A DNA stretch of 64,000 nucleotides from Sulfurospirillaceae bacterium (GCA_028684065.1 JAQUGO010000004.1:1-64000), one strand, 5' to 3'; positions 34,347 through 43,583 are shown, numbered from the stretch's first letter. The notes: a model not told the origin generated them from the sequence alone. Program-made: numbers and translations.

Positions 34347-35591
34347 TTAATCTAATAGTGCTTCGAACTCCTCTCTAAATTTTTCTAAGTAACTCTGCGC
34401 TATGAAGGCAACTGAGGGTGCGAAGACACAAATTGTTTTGCCATTAAGCATATCACATGCGTCCAAAATTGTCTTCAAATCATCGTGTGTCCCATTGCCT
34501 GCAATGATTTTTCTTAAAATCTGGTCAACCCAGCCTGTGCCTTCACGGCATGGGGTGCACTGTCCACATGATTCGTGGTGATAAAATTCAAAAAGGTTTT
34601 TCATGGCCTGAGGGATACTAACACTCTCGTCCATTACAATCATGCCTCCTGTTCCAAGGGCTGAACCATGCTCTTTAACTGACTCATAATCCAAAGTAAT
34701 ATCAGTTATCTCATCGGCCCTAAAAATTTGGCATGATGAGCCTCCGGGGATGATGGCTTTGAGTTTTTTGCCACCCAAAACACCACCACAAACGTGTTCG
34801 ATGACATCGACCATTTTAACACCATAAGGAAGTTCATATACACCTGGTTTTTCGACATGGCCGCTGATACCGAAGAGCATTGTTCCTGGGCTTTTTTCAG
34901 TACCATAAGCGCGGTACGCTTCATACCCTTCATTAACGATAAAAGGGACACTTGCAATCGTTTCGACATTGTTCACCACAGCAGGATTGCCAAAAAACCA
35001 TTCGGGTTCTTTCCCTTTGGGTTTAAGGCGTGGATGACCTCGTTTCCCCTCTAATGATTCAAGAAGAGCTGTTTTTTCACCACAGATATAGGCTCCAGCT
35101 CCACGGTGAAGCGTTACATGTAGAGGATATTGAGAGTCTAGAACACTCTCTCCTAAAATGCCTGCGGCATAAGCTTCATCAATCGCTTCTTGCAATCTTT
35201 TTGCCCAAAAGACATATTCTCCTCGTATATAGATATAAGCATGATGGGCATTGATAGCATAGCTTGAGCAGATAATACCTTCAATTAATAAGTGAGGGTC
35301 AAATTCGATAATTTGTCGGTCTTTAAAAGTGCCTGGCTCGCTTTCATCGGCATTGATGATGAGATAAGTTGGTTTGTCACAAGGATTTGGGATTAAACGC
35401 CATTTTTCACCTGTGAGTGCACCACCTCCACCTTTACCTCTTAAACCACTTTTTTCAACAGCAACCGTAATATCATCAGGCTTGCGAGAGAAAAGGGAAT
35501 TTAAAGATTTGTAACGTCCATGTTCGCGCGCAACATCTAAGCGATGAGAATTGGGGATATCAAAATTTTTACTCACGATTTTAACTATCAT
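34347..35591 (-). CDS. nuoF: NADH-quinone oxidoreductase subunit F with altered nucleotide-site residues
   Basis: A 414-residue flavoprotein subunit that normally oxidises NADH with FMN and cluster N3. Kept features are NADESEPGTFKDR (residues 80-92) for FMN, RGAGAYICGE, and the N3 motif ESCGQCTPCREGTGW. Altered are the glycine loop (GKGGGGALTG instead of GRGGAGFPTG) and GEKT instead of GEET. By my alignment with Thermus Nqo1, Phe70, Phe78 and Glu185, which contact NADH, become Ala58, Leu66 and Lys173. The nucleotide preference may differ. It overlaps nuoE by ATGA and is the last gene of the minus-strand nuo block. Confidence 0.92.
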   Translation of the reverse strand: MIVKIVSKNFDIPNSHRLDVAREHGRYKSLNSLFSRKPDDITVAVEKSGLRGKGGGGALTGEKWRLIPNPCDKPTYLIINADESEPGTFKDRQIIEFDPHLLIEGIICSSYAINAHHAYIYIRGEYVFWAKRLQEAIDEAYAAGILGESVLDSQYPLHVTLHRGAGAYICGEKTALLESLEGKRGHPRLKPKGKEPEWFFGNPAVVNNVETIASVPFIVNEGYEAYRAYGTEKSPGTMLFGISGHVEKPGVYELPYGVKMVDVIEHVCGGVLGGKKLKAIIPGGSSCQIFRADEITDITLDYESVKEHGSALGTGGMIVMDESVSIPQAMKNLFEFYHHESCGQCTPCREGTGWVDQILRKIIAGNGTHDDLKTILDACDMLNGKTICVFAPSVAFIAQSYLEKFREEFEALLD

Positions 35592-36067
35592 GACTGTGCT
35601 CCATCAATGAGTTCATCGAGTTTTTCGATGGTGAGATTTTCAACATAGTCATCATTGTACGACATGCAAGGAGCCGTACCACAAGAGCCTAGGCACTCTA
35701 CCAAACTAAACGTAAATTTGCCATCTTTGGTGGTTTCACCTGGTTTAATACCCAGTTTATTTTGGATATGTGCTTGCATCTGTTGTGAGCCTCTAAGCAT
35801 GCACGAGAGAGTCTTGCAAAGCTGAATATGGTATTTTCCCACAGGCTTCAAATTGAACATCGAATAAAACGAGGCAACGGCATAGACATCCATTGGGGAA
35901 CACGCTAGTTTCTCAGCTAAAAAACGCATTGATTCAGGTGATATCCAGCCTTCTTGATACTGAATCATCCACAAAGAAGGGAGCATTAAGGAGCTTTTTT
36001 CAGGATAACGTGTTAGTAGAGCTGTAAACTTTTCTTCATTTTCAGGATTAAATGTAAAGGTACTCAT
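35588..36067 (-). CDS. nuoE: NADH-quinone oxidoreductase subunit E
   Basis: A 159-residue thioredoxin-like subunit carrying the off-path [2Fe-2S] cluster N1a. The four ligands are visible as CKTLSC (C-x4-C) and, about 38 residues later, CLGSC (C-x3-C). Usual marks such as SLMLPSLWMIQYQEGWIS at the front are present. Its presence, with nuoF, gives this complex the standard NADH-input module, which Campylobacter and Helicobacter complexes lack. It overlaps both neighbours by four bases. Confidence 0.93.
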   Translation of the reverse strand: MSTFTFNPENEEKFTALLTRYPEKSSLMLPSLWMIQYQEGWISPESMRFLAEKLACSPMDVYAVASFYSMFNLKPVGKYHIQLCKTLSCMLRGSQQMQAHIQNKLGIKPGETTKDGKFTFSLVECLGSCGTAPCMSYNDDYVENLTIEKLDELIDGAQS

Positions 36068-37734
36068 CTATCTAACTCTCCAGCAATAATATTTAAACTG
36101 CCAAGACTTAAAATGGCATCGGCAATCATACCCCCTTCAATCATGCGTGGATACGCAGCCATAGCATAAAAACACGGAGGTCTTACTTTGACTTTATAGG
36201 GTGTTCCACTGCCATCGCTGATGATAAAAAAGCCTAGCTCTCCATTACCTGCTTCAATCGCCCGGTAATATTCAGCGGCAGGCACTTTAACCCCTTCATA
36301 GACCAGTTTAAACTGATTCATTAAGCCTTCGATATTGGAGTAGACATTTTCTTTTTTAGGGAAAGAAATAGCACGGTCATCGACACAAATAGCACCACCT
36401 GGTAAGCGTTTCATTGCTTGGTCGATGATACGAATACTTTGACGTATTTCTTCAAAACGTACCATCATGCGATCGTAAATATCGCCTACACTCCCTAATG
36501 CCATATCAAAATCAAAACTTTCATAATGATAATAAGGTTCACTAATGCGTAAATCATACGCTACACCGCACGCCCTTAAATTGGGGCCACTAAAACCACG
36601 ATTGATAGCTTCTTCTTTACTGATAATGCCTACATTTTGTGTTCGGTCTAAAAAAATACGGTTATGTTCTATTAATTTAAGCGTATCTCCCATTCCCGCT
36701 TCAATCTCTTTAATGCATATCTTTAAATCCTCTTCAAAGCCAGCATAAAGGTCGTAACTCATGCCACCAATACGCATGTAAGAGTTGGTGAGCCTAGCTC
36801 CTGTGAGTTTAGAGAGAAGGGTATAAACTGCTTCCCGTGGGTTATAGAGATACCAATAATTAGTCAGTGCTCCCATATCCACTAAAATCGCCGCTAAACA
36901 GACAAGATGGTCAATTACACGGGAAAGTTCACCAATAATAACGCGAATAAATTTAGCACGTTCTGGTAAATCAACACCTAAAATTCCCTCAACGGCATGG
37001 GCAAAGCCGATATTATTTAAAATAGCTGAGCAGTAATTAAGTCTATCGGTGTAAGGAATAATTTGGTTGTAAGTATGATTTTCACATGATTTTTCAAAAC
37101 CACGATGTAAATAGCCGATTTCAGAAACAGCGCATACAATGGTTTCTCCATCAAGGGCGCAAAAATTGCGAATGGTTCCATGACTTGCTGGATGAGCTGG
37201 ACCGATGTTTAAAAACATCAAGTCTTCATTTTTTTCATACCCTTTTACTTTGAGCTTAGGGGCCATTTCATCCATTAAATCATCGGTTTGATGGCATAGT
37301 TGCCCTTTCGTGATAGGATAGTCTTTACGTAAAGGGTGTCCTATAAACTCTTTGTGATTTAAAATTCGTTTCATATTAGGGTGGCGCAAAAAGCTAATAC
37401 CGTATTGATCCCAAATTTCTCGCTCTGCCCAATTCGCGGCTTTAAAAAGGCTGGTAACGCTTTGTGTTGCGAGCGTGCTATCAATGTACGTTTTAAGGGT
37501 AATAAGATTCTTAAAATGAGTATCACGGAGGAGGTAAACGATAGCAAATCGTTCAGGCTTTGGTTCTTTAATAGACAAATAATCAATAGCCGTCATATCC
37601 ACTAAAAAATGGTAACCATCGTCGTGTTTGAGTACATGTAAAGCTTGTAAAATCTTTTCTTTATCAAGAACCATAGCACCATCTGGCTCAATGGTATAGG
37701 CATTTTCAAAATGATGTTGAAAGTTAGTAATCAT
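36064..37734 (-). CDS. nuoCD: Fused NADH-quinone oxidoreductase subunit C/D
   Basis: A 556-residue fusion of the 30-kDa and 49-kDa subunits. NuoC part (about 1-145) contains [26 protein letters not shown] and HPLRKDYP. NuoD part (about 172-556) starts with [15 protein letters not shown] and includes [11 protein letters not shown], the quinone-site region, and ends with [11 protein letters not shown]. Start ATG at 37732-37734 (MITNFQHHF) follows AAAGGTG and overlaps nuoB by 11 bases; the frame is open to 37791 inside nuoB. The fusion is known from enterobacteria; many relatives have separate genes. Confidence 0.94.
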   Translation of the reverse strand: MITNFQHHFENAYTIEPDGAMVLDKEKILQALHVLKHDDGYHFLVDMTAIDYLSIKEPKPERFAIVYLLRDTHFKNLITLKTYIDSTLATQSVTSLFKAANWAEREIWDQYGISFLRHPNMKRILNHKEFIGHPLRKDYPITKGQLCHQTDDLMDEMAPKLKVKGYEKNEDLMFLNIGPAHPASHGTIRNFCALDGETIVCAVSEIGYLHRGFEKSCENHTYNQIIPYTDRLNYCSAILNNIGFAHAVEGILGVDLPERAKFIRVIIGELSRVIDHLVCLAAILVDMGALTNYWYLYNPREAVYTLLSKLTGARLTNSYMRIGGMSYDLYAGFEEDLKICIKEIEAGMGDTLKLIEHNRIFLDRTQNVGIISKEEAINRGFSGPNLRACGVAYDLRISEPYYHYESFDFDMALGSVGDIYDRMMVRFEEIRQSIRIIDQAMKRLPGGAICVDDRAISFPKKENVYSNIEGLMNQFKLVYEGVKVPAAEYYRAIEAGNGELGFFIISDGSGTPYKVKVRPPCFYAMAAYPRMIEGGMIADAILSLGSLNIIAGELDR

Positions 37735-38248
37735 CAAGGGCACCTTTAAAATCTTTTCTGACTCTATCTTTGAGAAGGCTCTCTTTGTCATATTGAAGTT
37801 TTTGAATTTGCATCAGCGCATCTAAAAAAGCCTCAGGGCGAGGAGGACAACCAGCAACATAAACATCCACAGGAATAATAGTATCAATACCTTGTACGGT
37901 AGTATAGTTGTCATAAAAGCCTCCGCTGCATGCACACGCGCCAGCACTAATAACCCATTTGGGCTCCGTCATTTGATCATAAATCTTTTTTAAAATAGGA
38001 GCTTGTTTATAACTCACTGTTCCAGCGACTATCATTAGGTCTGCTTGACGTGGAGAAAAACGTACTACTTCTGCACCAAAACGCGAAATGTCATATTGAC
38101 TACTAGCAACACTCATAAATTCGATAGCGCAGCACGCTGTTCCAAAGATATAGGGCCACATCGAAGATTCACGTGCCCAGTTAATTGCACTATCCAGTTT
38201 GGTCGTAATAACACTGTCTCCAAAAATTGCTTCTGCTCCTACTGCCAT
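37724..38248 (-). CDS. nuoB: NADH-quinone oxidoreductase subunit B
   Basis: A 174-residue subunit holding cluster N2, the last Fe-S centre before quinone. The ligands are the adjacent cysteines in [10 protein letters not shown], Cys in [15 protein letters not shown], and Cys in [16 protein letters not shown]. Further marks are [21 protein letters not shown]. The start overlaps the nuoA stop by ten bases, and the end overlaps nuoCD. Length is normal. Confidence 0.95.
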   Translation of the reverse strand: MAVGAEAIFGDSVITTKLDSAINWARESSMWPYIFGTACCAIEFMSVASSQYDISRFGAEVVRFSPRQADLMIVAGTVSYKQAPILKKIYDQMTEPKWVISAGACACSGGFYDNYTTVQGIDTIIPVDVYVAGCPPRPEAFLDALMQIQKLQYDKESLLKDRVRKDFKGALDDY

Positions 38249-38601
38249 TTTAAAGCCTTTATGCGGTAAATATAAATAAGTCCAAAGAAGAGAAGTGCTA
38301 CAAAAGTAAACATTTCAAATAAGCCAAAATAACCAAGCTCTCTAACATTCACGGCCCAAGGGAACATAAAGATTATTTCGACATCAAAGAGCACAAAAAG
38401 AATGGCCACAAGATAGAACTTGGCGCTAAAACGGCTCTCTGGGTTACCAATAGGGGTACTGACGCCACTTTCATAAGCGCTATTTTTTGCTTTACCACGA
38501 GATTCTTGAGGTCCAAGTTTTTTGCTAAGGAGGAAAAGGGTTGGAAGTAAAATTACTAGAACAACGACAATCACAGACGATAAAAGTAATTCTAAAGACA
38601 T
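38239..38601 (-). CDS. nuoA: NADH-quinone oxidoreductase subunit A
   Basis: A 120-residue membrane subunit with three hydrophobic segments. The conserved stretch [42 protein letters not shown] is clear and carries the expected Glu and Asp residues. The chosen ATG at 38599-38601 ([12 protein letters not shown]) gives the usual NuoA length. The frame is open to 38724, which would add a fourth hydrophobic stretch without a visible ribosome site, so the longer form is less likely. First gene of the minus-strand nuo block. Confidence 0.9.
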   Translation of the reverse strand: MSLELLLSSVIVVVLVILLPTLFLLSKKLGPQESRGKAKNSAYESGVSTPIGNPESRFSAKFYLVAILFVLFDVEIIFMFPWAVNVRELGYFGLFEMFTFVALLFFGLIYIYRIKALKWQ

Positions 38602-38791
38602 AATGACCAGCTTTCCGATGTTTATTCGCATAAGATTTTCATCATAACCTAAGAAGTTTAAAATAAACGTAAAAAAAATAACATAAATACTAAACACGAT
38701 AAACCTTATGTTCTTTTTTGACATAAGCGTTATTTAGCACAGTTTGAGCGGTTTTTATGACATTAAAACAATATATTAAGAGAGATTTGAC

Positions 38792-38797
38792 TACAAT
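38792..38797 (+). promoter_or_regulatory. Candidate -10 (TACAAT) for the pgp2-alr operon
   Basis: TACAAT at 38792-38797, 35 bases before the pgp2 start. The region also separates divergent nuoA and must hold the opposite promoter, which I could not place. Confidence 0.35.
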
Positions 38798-38832
38798 GGC
38801 ATTCAAAAATTGTCAATGAGTAAGAGGAATCT

Positions 38833-39882
38833 ATGAGATATTTAGTTTTTTTATCTTTATGTGCGTTATTTTTATATGCAGCAACAGCTGAGGATGTCTA
38901 TAAAATTTATAAAACGCATGGTATTGACGCTGTTGAAGCGTATCTAAAGAGTGAGTTTGAACCTAAAGAGGTCAAAGTTAAAGAGATAAAGAAAAAAGAG
39001 GCTAAGAAAAAAGCCAAAGAGCCAAGTGCCAAAGAGCTTCAGTCTAAAGAGTATTGGGTAAAGCAACTCAAGGATATTGATGTGCAATTTGGTTATTACG
39101 AAGATGCTGAATCACTAATTGTCTGTGAAAAAGATAGAAAGCGTTGTGATGTTTATAAAAACAATATGGACAGTCTAAAACTTGTTAAGACACATGATGT
39201 AATTATGGGTAAAAGTGGCGATAAGGTCAAGCGTGGAGATTTAAAAACACCTGTAGGTGTGTATGAGATTACAAAGCGTTTCAAACCAGCTAATCAATTC
39301 TATGGTCCTTTAGCATTTTCACTTTCTTATCCCAACATGTATGATACTGTTAGAGGTAGAAGTGGGGATGGTATTTGGATTCATGGCTCACCAATGGACG
39401 GTAAAGATAGAGATGATTTAAGCAAAGGCTGTGTGGTTATGGATAACCCAACTATTTTACAATTAGATAGTGAAATTAATGCAGCCGATGCTATTGTTAT
39501 TATTGGTGAAAGTAAAGTGCAGAAAGTTTCTAAAGAGAATATTGCTGCCATATTAAGTGAAGTTTACAAATGGCAACATGCATGGAAAGTGAATGATTTA
39601 AATGGCTATTTGGCATTTTATTCTAATGATTTTAAACGCTCGAATGGTATGAATAAAAAAGCGTTTTCAGAGATGAAAAAAGGTATTTTTGCTAAAAAAG
39701 AAAACAAAACCATTGTGACAGAAAATATGAGTATTATTCCTTATCCGACAACGGATGATAAAAAATTATTCAAAATTTTGTATTATCAAACATATAAAAG
39801 TCCTTCGTTTGCTTCAAAAGGCGAAAAAGAACTTTATATCGAGGTTGTAAACGATAAAATTTCTATTCTTGCTGAAAAATAG
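38833..39882 (+). CDS. pgp2: Pgp2/Csd6-type L,D-carboxypeptidase (YkuD domain)
   Basis: A 349-residue periplasmic peptidoglycan enzyme. Signal peptide (1-19), a Lys/Glu-rich linker (about 44-72), then the YkuD catalytic domain with His184 in IWIHGSP and Cys200 in SKGCVVM. A C-terminal NTF2-like domain (about 235-345) starts EVYKWQHAWKVNDLNGYLAFY. The YkuD plus NTF2-like arrangement is that of Helicobacter Csd6 and Campylobacter Pgp2, which trim tetrapeptides to tripeptides and help set helical shape. AGAGGAATCT precedes the ATG. The downstream alr gene supports a cell-wall role. Called by architecture. Confidence 0.88.
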   Translation: MRYLVFLSLCALFLYAATAEDVYKIYKTHGIDAVEAYLKSEFEPKEVKVKEIKKKEAKKKAKEPSAKELQSKEYWVKQLKDIDVQFGYYEDAESLIVCEKDRKRCDVYKNNMDSLKLVKTHDVIMGKSGDKVKRGDLKTPVGVYEITKRFKPANQFYGPLAFSLSYPNMYDTVRGRSGDGIWIHGSPMDGKDRDDLSKGCVVMDNPTILQLDSEINAADAIVIIGESKVQKVSKENIAAILSEVYKWQHAWKVNDLNGYLAFYSNDFKRSNGMNKKAFSEMKKGIFAKKENKTIVTENMSIIPYPTTDDKKLFKILYYQTYKSPSFASKGEKELYIEVVNDKISILAEK

Positions 39883-39891
39883 GAGCCTAAA

Positions 39892-40125
39892 ATGACTGAG
39901 AATGAAATGATTGAAAAAGAACTGGCAAAACTTATTGATATTAGAGAAGCTTTTTTGAACTATTTGGATGCCAATATTCCCAAAGATAAACAAGGTATTG
40001 CCTTTGATTTTTCAGGAGACCCGACGTTGGATGCGAAAAGTGTACATGAACATTTTTATAAATTGGATTATCAAGCACGTAAAATCCGTGGATTTTTAGT
40101 TAAAAAATTAGGATTAAGGCCTTAG
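39892..40125 (+). CDS. Small conserved-looking hypothetical protein between pgp2 and alr
   Basis: A 77-residue, mostly helical, soluble protein with many acidic and basic residues (MTENEMIEKELAKLIDIREA at the front, KIRGFLVKKLGLRP at the end). It has no signal peptide, cysteines or known motif. It lies 9 bases after pgp2 and 2 bases before alr, with a GGAG ribosome site, so it is certainly within their operon. Function is unknown; the context suggests cell-wall or division work, but nothing in the sequence confirms it. Confidence 0.8.
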   Translation: MTENEMIEKELAKLIDIREAFLNYLDANIPKDKQGIAFDFSGDPTLDAKSVHEHFYKLDYQARKIRGFLVKKLGLRP

Positions 40126-40127
40126 TT

Positions 40128-41156
40128 ATGGCTTATATCATACTTAATAAAGCGCATTATTTTCATAATCTTGATATCCTTTGTGCCAAAGCAGGTGGAA
40201 AAGAGTGCGTTATGGCGGTACTTAAAGATAATGCTTATGGTCATGGTTTGGAAGAAATGGCTACTTTGGCTTCTGCCTATGGGCTAAGAAGAGCAGCTGT
40301 CAAAAACCTAGTCGAAGCTCATAGCATTGTTAGCTATTTTGATGAAGTTCTTATTCTTGCTGATCACCCGCCAATGATTGAAGTTTCACCAAAAATTTCT
40401 TTTGCTGTACATTCCTATGAAGCTCTCGCGCAATTCTCTTCTTCCACAGGGCTACATTTAGGAATTGATACAGGCATGCACCGCAATGGAGTACGCGAAG
40501 ATGAGATTGAAAAGGCACTTACTTTTATTGCTCAACATGGATTGAACCTTAAAGGTATTTATACACATTTTAGAAGCAGTGATGAACTAAGTAGTGAGTT
40601 TTATTGGCAACGTAGTAACTTCGAGCATGCACGCGAAAAAATCCAATTACTTTTAAACTCTCTTGGCTTGCCACATGTTGTTTTTCATGCTTTTAATTCA
40701 GCTGGTTTACTACGAACCTCTTCACTTAAAGGTGATGATTTCGCGCGTTGTGGAATTGCTATGTATGGTTATAGCACACTTGATTCACACATTGCACATC
40801 CAGAACTCAAACCAGTTTTATCCTTATGGGCAGAAAAACTAAGTAGTCGAATCTTGAAAAAAGGTGAAAGAGTTGGCTATGGTGGTTTATATGAAGCTTT
40901 GCAAGATGAGTGCATTTCAACCTATGATATTGGTTATGGTGATGGTTTTTTTCGCTTTGATGGGTCAAAACCTCTAACGATGGCGGATGGATCTAAGACA
41001 AAAGGGCGTATGTCAATGGACAGTTTTTGTCTAGGTGGTGAAGCTAATTCAGTATGTGTTTTTGAAGATGCTGAACCCCTTGCAGATGCTTTTAATACAA
41101 TCAGTTATGAAATTATCACTAAGTTATCACCTTTTATGAAGCGGATTATTATTTAA
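40128..41156 (+). CDS. alr: Alanine racemase
   Basis: A 342-residue PLP enzyme that supplies D-alanine for peptidoglycan. The PLP lysine is Lys33 in MAVLKDNAYGHG. The second catalytic residue is the Tyr in GERVGYGGLYEA, and DIGYGDGFFR and RMSMDSF match conserved C-terminal domain motifs. Length is slightly below the usual 355-375. It is the third gene of the pgp2 operon and ends 7 bases before a convergent gene's stop. Confidence 0.93.
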   Translation: MAYIILNKAHYFHNLDILCAKAGGKECVMAVLKDNAYGHGLEEMATLASAYGLRRAAVKNLVEAHSIVSYFDEVLILADHPPMIEVSPKISFAVHSYEALAQFSSSTGLHLGIDTGMHRNGVREDEIEKALTFIAQHGLNLKGIYTHFRSSDELSSEFYWQRSNFEHAREKIQLLLNSLGLPHVVFHAFNSAGLLRTSSLKGDDFARCGIAMYGYSTLDSHIAHPELKPVLSLWAEKLSSRILKKGERVGYGGLYEALQDECISTYDIGYGDGFFRFDGSKPLTMADGSKTKGRMSMDSFCLGGEANSVCVFEDAEPLADAFNTISYEIITKLSPFMKRIII

Positions 41157-41163
41157 ATAATCG

Positions 41164-42402
41164 CTACACTAAAAGTTTCACTTCTATTTGGTTTCCTTCT
41201 TGATTACTTGCAAGACTAAGGGCATTTTCTGCGCGCAATCGAAAACTACTCAAAGCATCTTTTTTCGAGAGTGAAGTAATACCAAAACTACACGATATTC
41301 TTCCTATATGTGTAAATTTCTGGTTTTCTAAAAGCATTTGAATTTTTTTGGCAACTCCTTGAGCTGCTCTAAAATCAACATCTGGAAGCAAAAGTGCCAA
41401 TTGATCATGGGACCATTTACCTAATATATCAACTTCTCGAATATTTTTTTTAATAAGATTTGCAACATCTTTTTTTAGAGTTGCAATAACTGTATCAGGG
41501 AAAATATTAATCAGGTTTTTCAGCATAGGAATATCGATGAGCATAAGCGTTAATTCTGTATGGTAACGTCTATTACGTTTAAACTCATGTTCAATCTTTT
41601 CCATTATTTTTAAATAATTAAGGATGTTTAAGTCTTTATCAATACCTTTTTCTTCCATAACTTGCTCATTATTTATCATAAAAGTATCTTTCTTGAGCGC
41701 AATATAGAGGGTAAATGAAAGTTGCTCTATAAACTTTTGAATCAGTTCAATTGCCTTTTCTACTGATTTTTCATTTTCAGATACAAGCATTAAATTACCC
41801 ATAACTTGATTGTTTTTTGCCTCTTTAATGATAAAACACGTGAGTGTTAGCTTTTGATCCTCTAACACAATAGTATCTTGCGAAAAGAGTCTTTTTTCTA
41901 TAAAACATGTATTAGCGATTTTTTCTAAAGGGTTTAAAGAAGTGCTAGGTCGAAATGGAAAGAGTTCTTTTGCGTGGAAATGTGATTTAACGAAAGTAGT
42001 CTCATTATAAATCAACAGAGTATCTTTGGTATACGTAAAAAGGATGCTAGCTTCAAGACCTAAGAGAGTAGCTAACTTTTCAAGAGCTTTAGTAATATTG
42101 ACTTTAGGAGAGAGGGGCGAATAGAGTGTCTCTGTCAACTGTTTTAAAGAGTCTAACTCTTCAATACACGGTTTATAGGTGGTATCTCCATGAATATGTT
42201 GCATACGAAAGAAAGGTAAAAAGATTGCCACAAAAATGATGAGAGCAATGCCAATCTTTATGAAGGGGGCATTGTGTGGACCAGCCAGTAAAAATTCTGA
42301 TAAGAAAGAAGAGCCATATAAAAGCGTATTGGCATAAGCATCAAGACACCAATACAAAAAAGTTGCAGAAAATGAGAGAATATAAAAATAATTTTTTTTC
42401 AT
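41164..42402 (-). CDS. Membrane protein with GAF-like and degenerate GGDEF domains
   Basis: A 412-residue protein. Two N-terminal hydrophobic stretches (about 5-30 and 48-66) anchor it; the middle (about 80-240) looks like a GAF-type sensor; the last 160 residues have GGDEF-family shape (LNILNYLKIMEKIEHEFKRN, LTLMLIDIPMLK, ISCSFGITSL), but the active-site motif is replaced by SHDQL in GKWSHDQLALLLPDV. It therefore probably cannot make c-di-GMP and may act as a binding or regulatory domain. ATG at 42400-42402 is preferred to a TTG one codon earlier. It is the last gene of the rsmG cluster. Confidence 0.82.
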   Translation of the reverse strand: MKKNYFYILSFSATFLYWCLDAYANTLLYGSSFLSEFLLAGPHNAPFIKIGIALIIFVAIFLPFFRMQHIHGDTTYKPCIEELDSLKQLTETLYSPLSPKVNITKALEKLATLLGLEASILFTYTKDTLLIYNETTFVKSHFHAKELFPFRPSTSLNPLEKIANTCFIEKRLFSQDTIVLEDQKLTLTCFIIKEAKNNQVMGNLMLVSENEKSVEKAIELIQKFIEQLSFTLYIALKKDTFMINNEQVMEEKGIDKDLNILNYLKIMEKIEHEFKRNRRYHTELTLMLIDIPMLKNLINIFPDTVIATLKKDVANLIKKNIREVDILGKWSHDQLALLLPDVDFRAAQGVAKKIQMLLENQKFTHIGRISCSFGITSLSKKDALSSFRLRAENALSLASNQEGNQIEVKLLV

Positions 42403-42416
42403 CAAATACCTAGTGA

Positions 42417-42794
42417 TTATAAAGATTTAATACTGCTTTCAAAAATAATACCATCAATGGCGTTTAATGCAACAAATTCAATGTCTGATTCATCCGTACT
42501 GTAAAGCATAACTTTACCATCAAATAAATAATCATCAGCAACTTTTTGTGCATTAATGGCCAAACTTTTATCAACGATAAAATAATTTGCACCTAAAGCA
42601 TTGGCAAGGACAAGTTCTTTAATATTCTTCACATGGAGTGCAAAAAGAATTTTTTGAGATTGGCAATAAGCCGCAAGTGCGAGATCACCTTCAAAGACTA
42701 AAATAGTATTTGAAGGACTTTTTGCAATATCTTCTTGTGAATGAATACGATACAGTGGTTCGTAAGCAATTGAAGGATGTCCAATAAGTTTCAT
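42417..42794 (-). CDS. Hypothetical protein in rsmG cluster
   Basis: A 125-residue soluble protein, not recognised. It reads like a small alpha/beta fold: IGHPSIAYEPLYRI at the front, then alternating strands and helices (NTILVFEGDLALAAYCQSQ, FALHVKNIKELVLANALGANYFIV), and a late VALNAIDGIIFES. The start ATG at 42792-42794 overlaps the stop of the preceding zinc-ribbon gene (ATGA), so the two are translationally coupled. The layout of PP0621-type gene plus this gene suggests shared function, but none can be named. Confidence 0.75.
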   Translation of the reverse strand: MKLIGHPSIAYEPLYRIHSQEDIAKSPSNTILVFEGDLALAAYCQSQKILFALHVKNIKELVLANALGANYFIVDKSLAINAQKVADDYLFDGKVMLYSTDESDIEFVALNAIDGIIFESSIKSL

Positions 42795-43021
42795 TGAGAC
42801 AACCTTGCGCATTCTTTAGAACAGTAGAAGGCTCCATCTTTGATGATGGACTCTTTGTCACTTATAAAGGTGGAGCAATGTTTGCATTCGACCATTGTTT
42901 CTCCTTCAATTGTTTTTCTTTTCGAGGTACTTTTTGAGACATCTTCTGTGCGTTTTGTTTTAAAGAAAAAGAAGTAGATACAAAAAAGCACTATTCCAAA
43001 AATAAGAATTTTAGTTAGCAT
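42791..43021 (-). CDS. PP0621-like small membrane protein with zinc-ribbon
   Basis: A 76-residue protein with one N-terminal membrane segment (ILIFGIVLFCIYFFFF, about 5-20), a basic linker, and a four-Cys zinc-binding end: VECKHCSTF and FYCSKECARL (C-x2-C, then C-x3-C). This is the PP0621 family layout. The role is unknown. It overlaps rsmG by 11 bases upstream and the next gene by four bases downstream. Confidence 0.82.
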   Translation of the reverse strand: MLTKILIFGIVLFCIYFFFFKTKRTEDVSKSTSKRKTIEGETMVECKHCSTFISDKESIIKDGAFYCSKECARLSQ

Positions 43022-43583
43022 AAGGACCTTTCATAATAAGATAATGACGTTTACCATTTGGATAAATTTCACAGTTTTGGAGTCCTTCGATCTCCTCATT
43101 GACCAATTCACCTTTGTAGAAAAGGAGTATGGTTTCATCTTGGATAAAATTATGGCACAAGCGAATAAGCATCTTTGTATTGGTCACAGCACGAGAGCTA
43201 ATTAAGTCCACTTTAAAAGGAACGACTTTTTCAACTCTATTGGTTGAAATATCAATATTTTTTGTACTCAAAGCTGTTTTTGCGAAATGTAAAAAGGCAC
43301 TTTTTTTAGCGATTGGTTCAAAAAGCGTAAAATGGATATGGGGTAAAGCAAGCGCGAGTAAAAATCCTGGAAATCCAGCACCCGTACCAATATCAATAGC
43401 TTTGCTCATATGGCTTGTTTCTAAATAAGCCAAAGGGAAAATACTATCCTCTATGTTTCGTATAGCAGCTTCTTTTGTCTTGGCACCTGTAATATTATGT
43501 GTTTTATTATAATTTAAAAGGAGTTCAATAAAATGTTCACTTTTCTGCCAAAAATCTGCAGGAAGTGTAAAGGAATGATTCAT
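43011..43583 (-). CDS. rsmG: 16S rRNA (guanine-527-N7)-methyltransferase
   Basis: A 190-residue SAM-dependent methyltransferase acting on G527 of 16S rRNA. The SAM motif is AIDIGTGAGFPGFLLALA; other marks are NKTHNITGAKTKEAA near the front and ISSRAVTNTKMLI. Start ATG at 43581-43583 (MNHSFTL) is preferred for family length, though its ribosome site (AAGAAGG) is rather distant; a TTG ten codons earlier is possible. It is first in a four-gene cluster running to 41164. Confidence 0.92.
   Translation of the reverse strand: MNHSFTLPADFWQKSEHFIELLLNYNKTHNITGAKTKEAAIRNIEDSIFPLAYLETSHMSKAIDIGTGAGFPGFLLALALPHIHFTLFEPIAKKSAFLHFAKTALSTKNIDISTNRVEKVVPFKVDLISSRAVTNTKMLIRLCHNFIQDETILLFYKGELVNEEIEGLQNCEIYPNGKRHYLIMKGPYAN

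Noticed and set aside
38602-38724. N-terminal extension of nuoA to 38724
   Set aside because: It would give an atypical 161-residue NuoA with an extra hydrophobic segment, and there is no ribosome site before the distal start.
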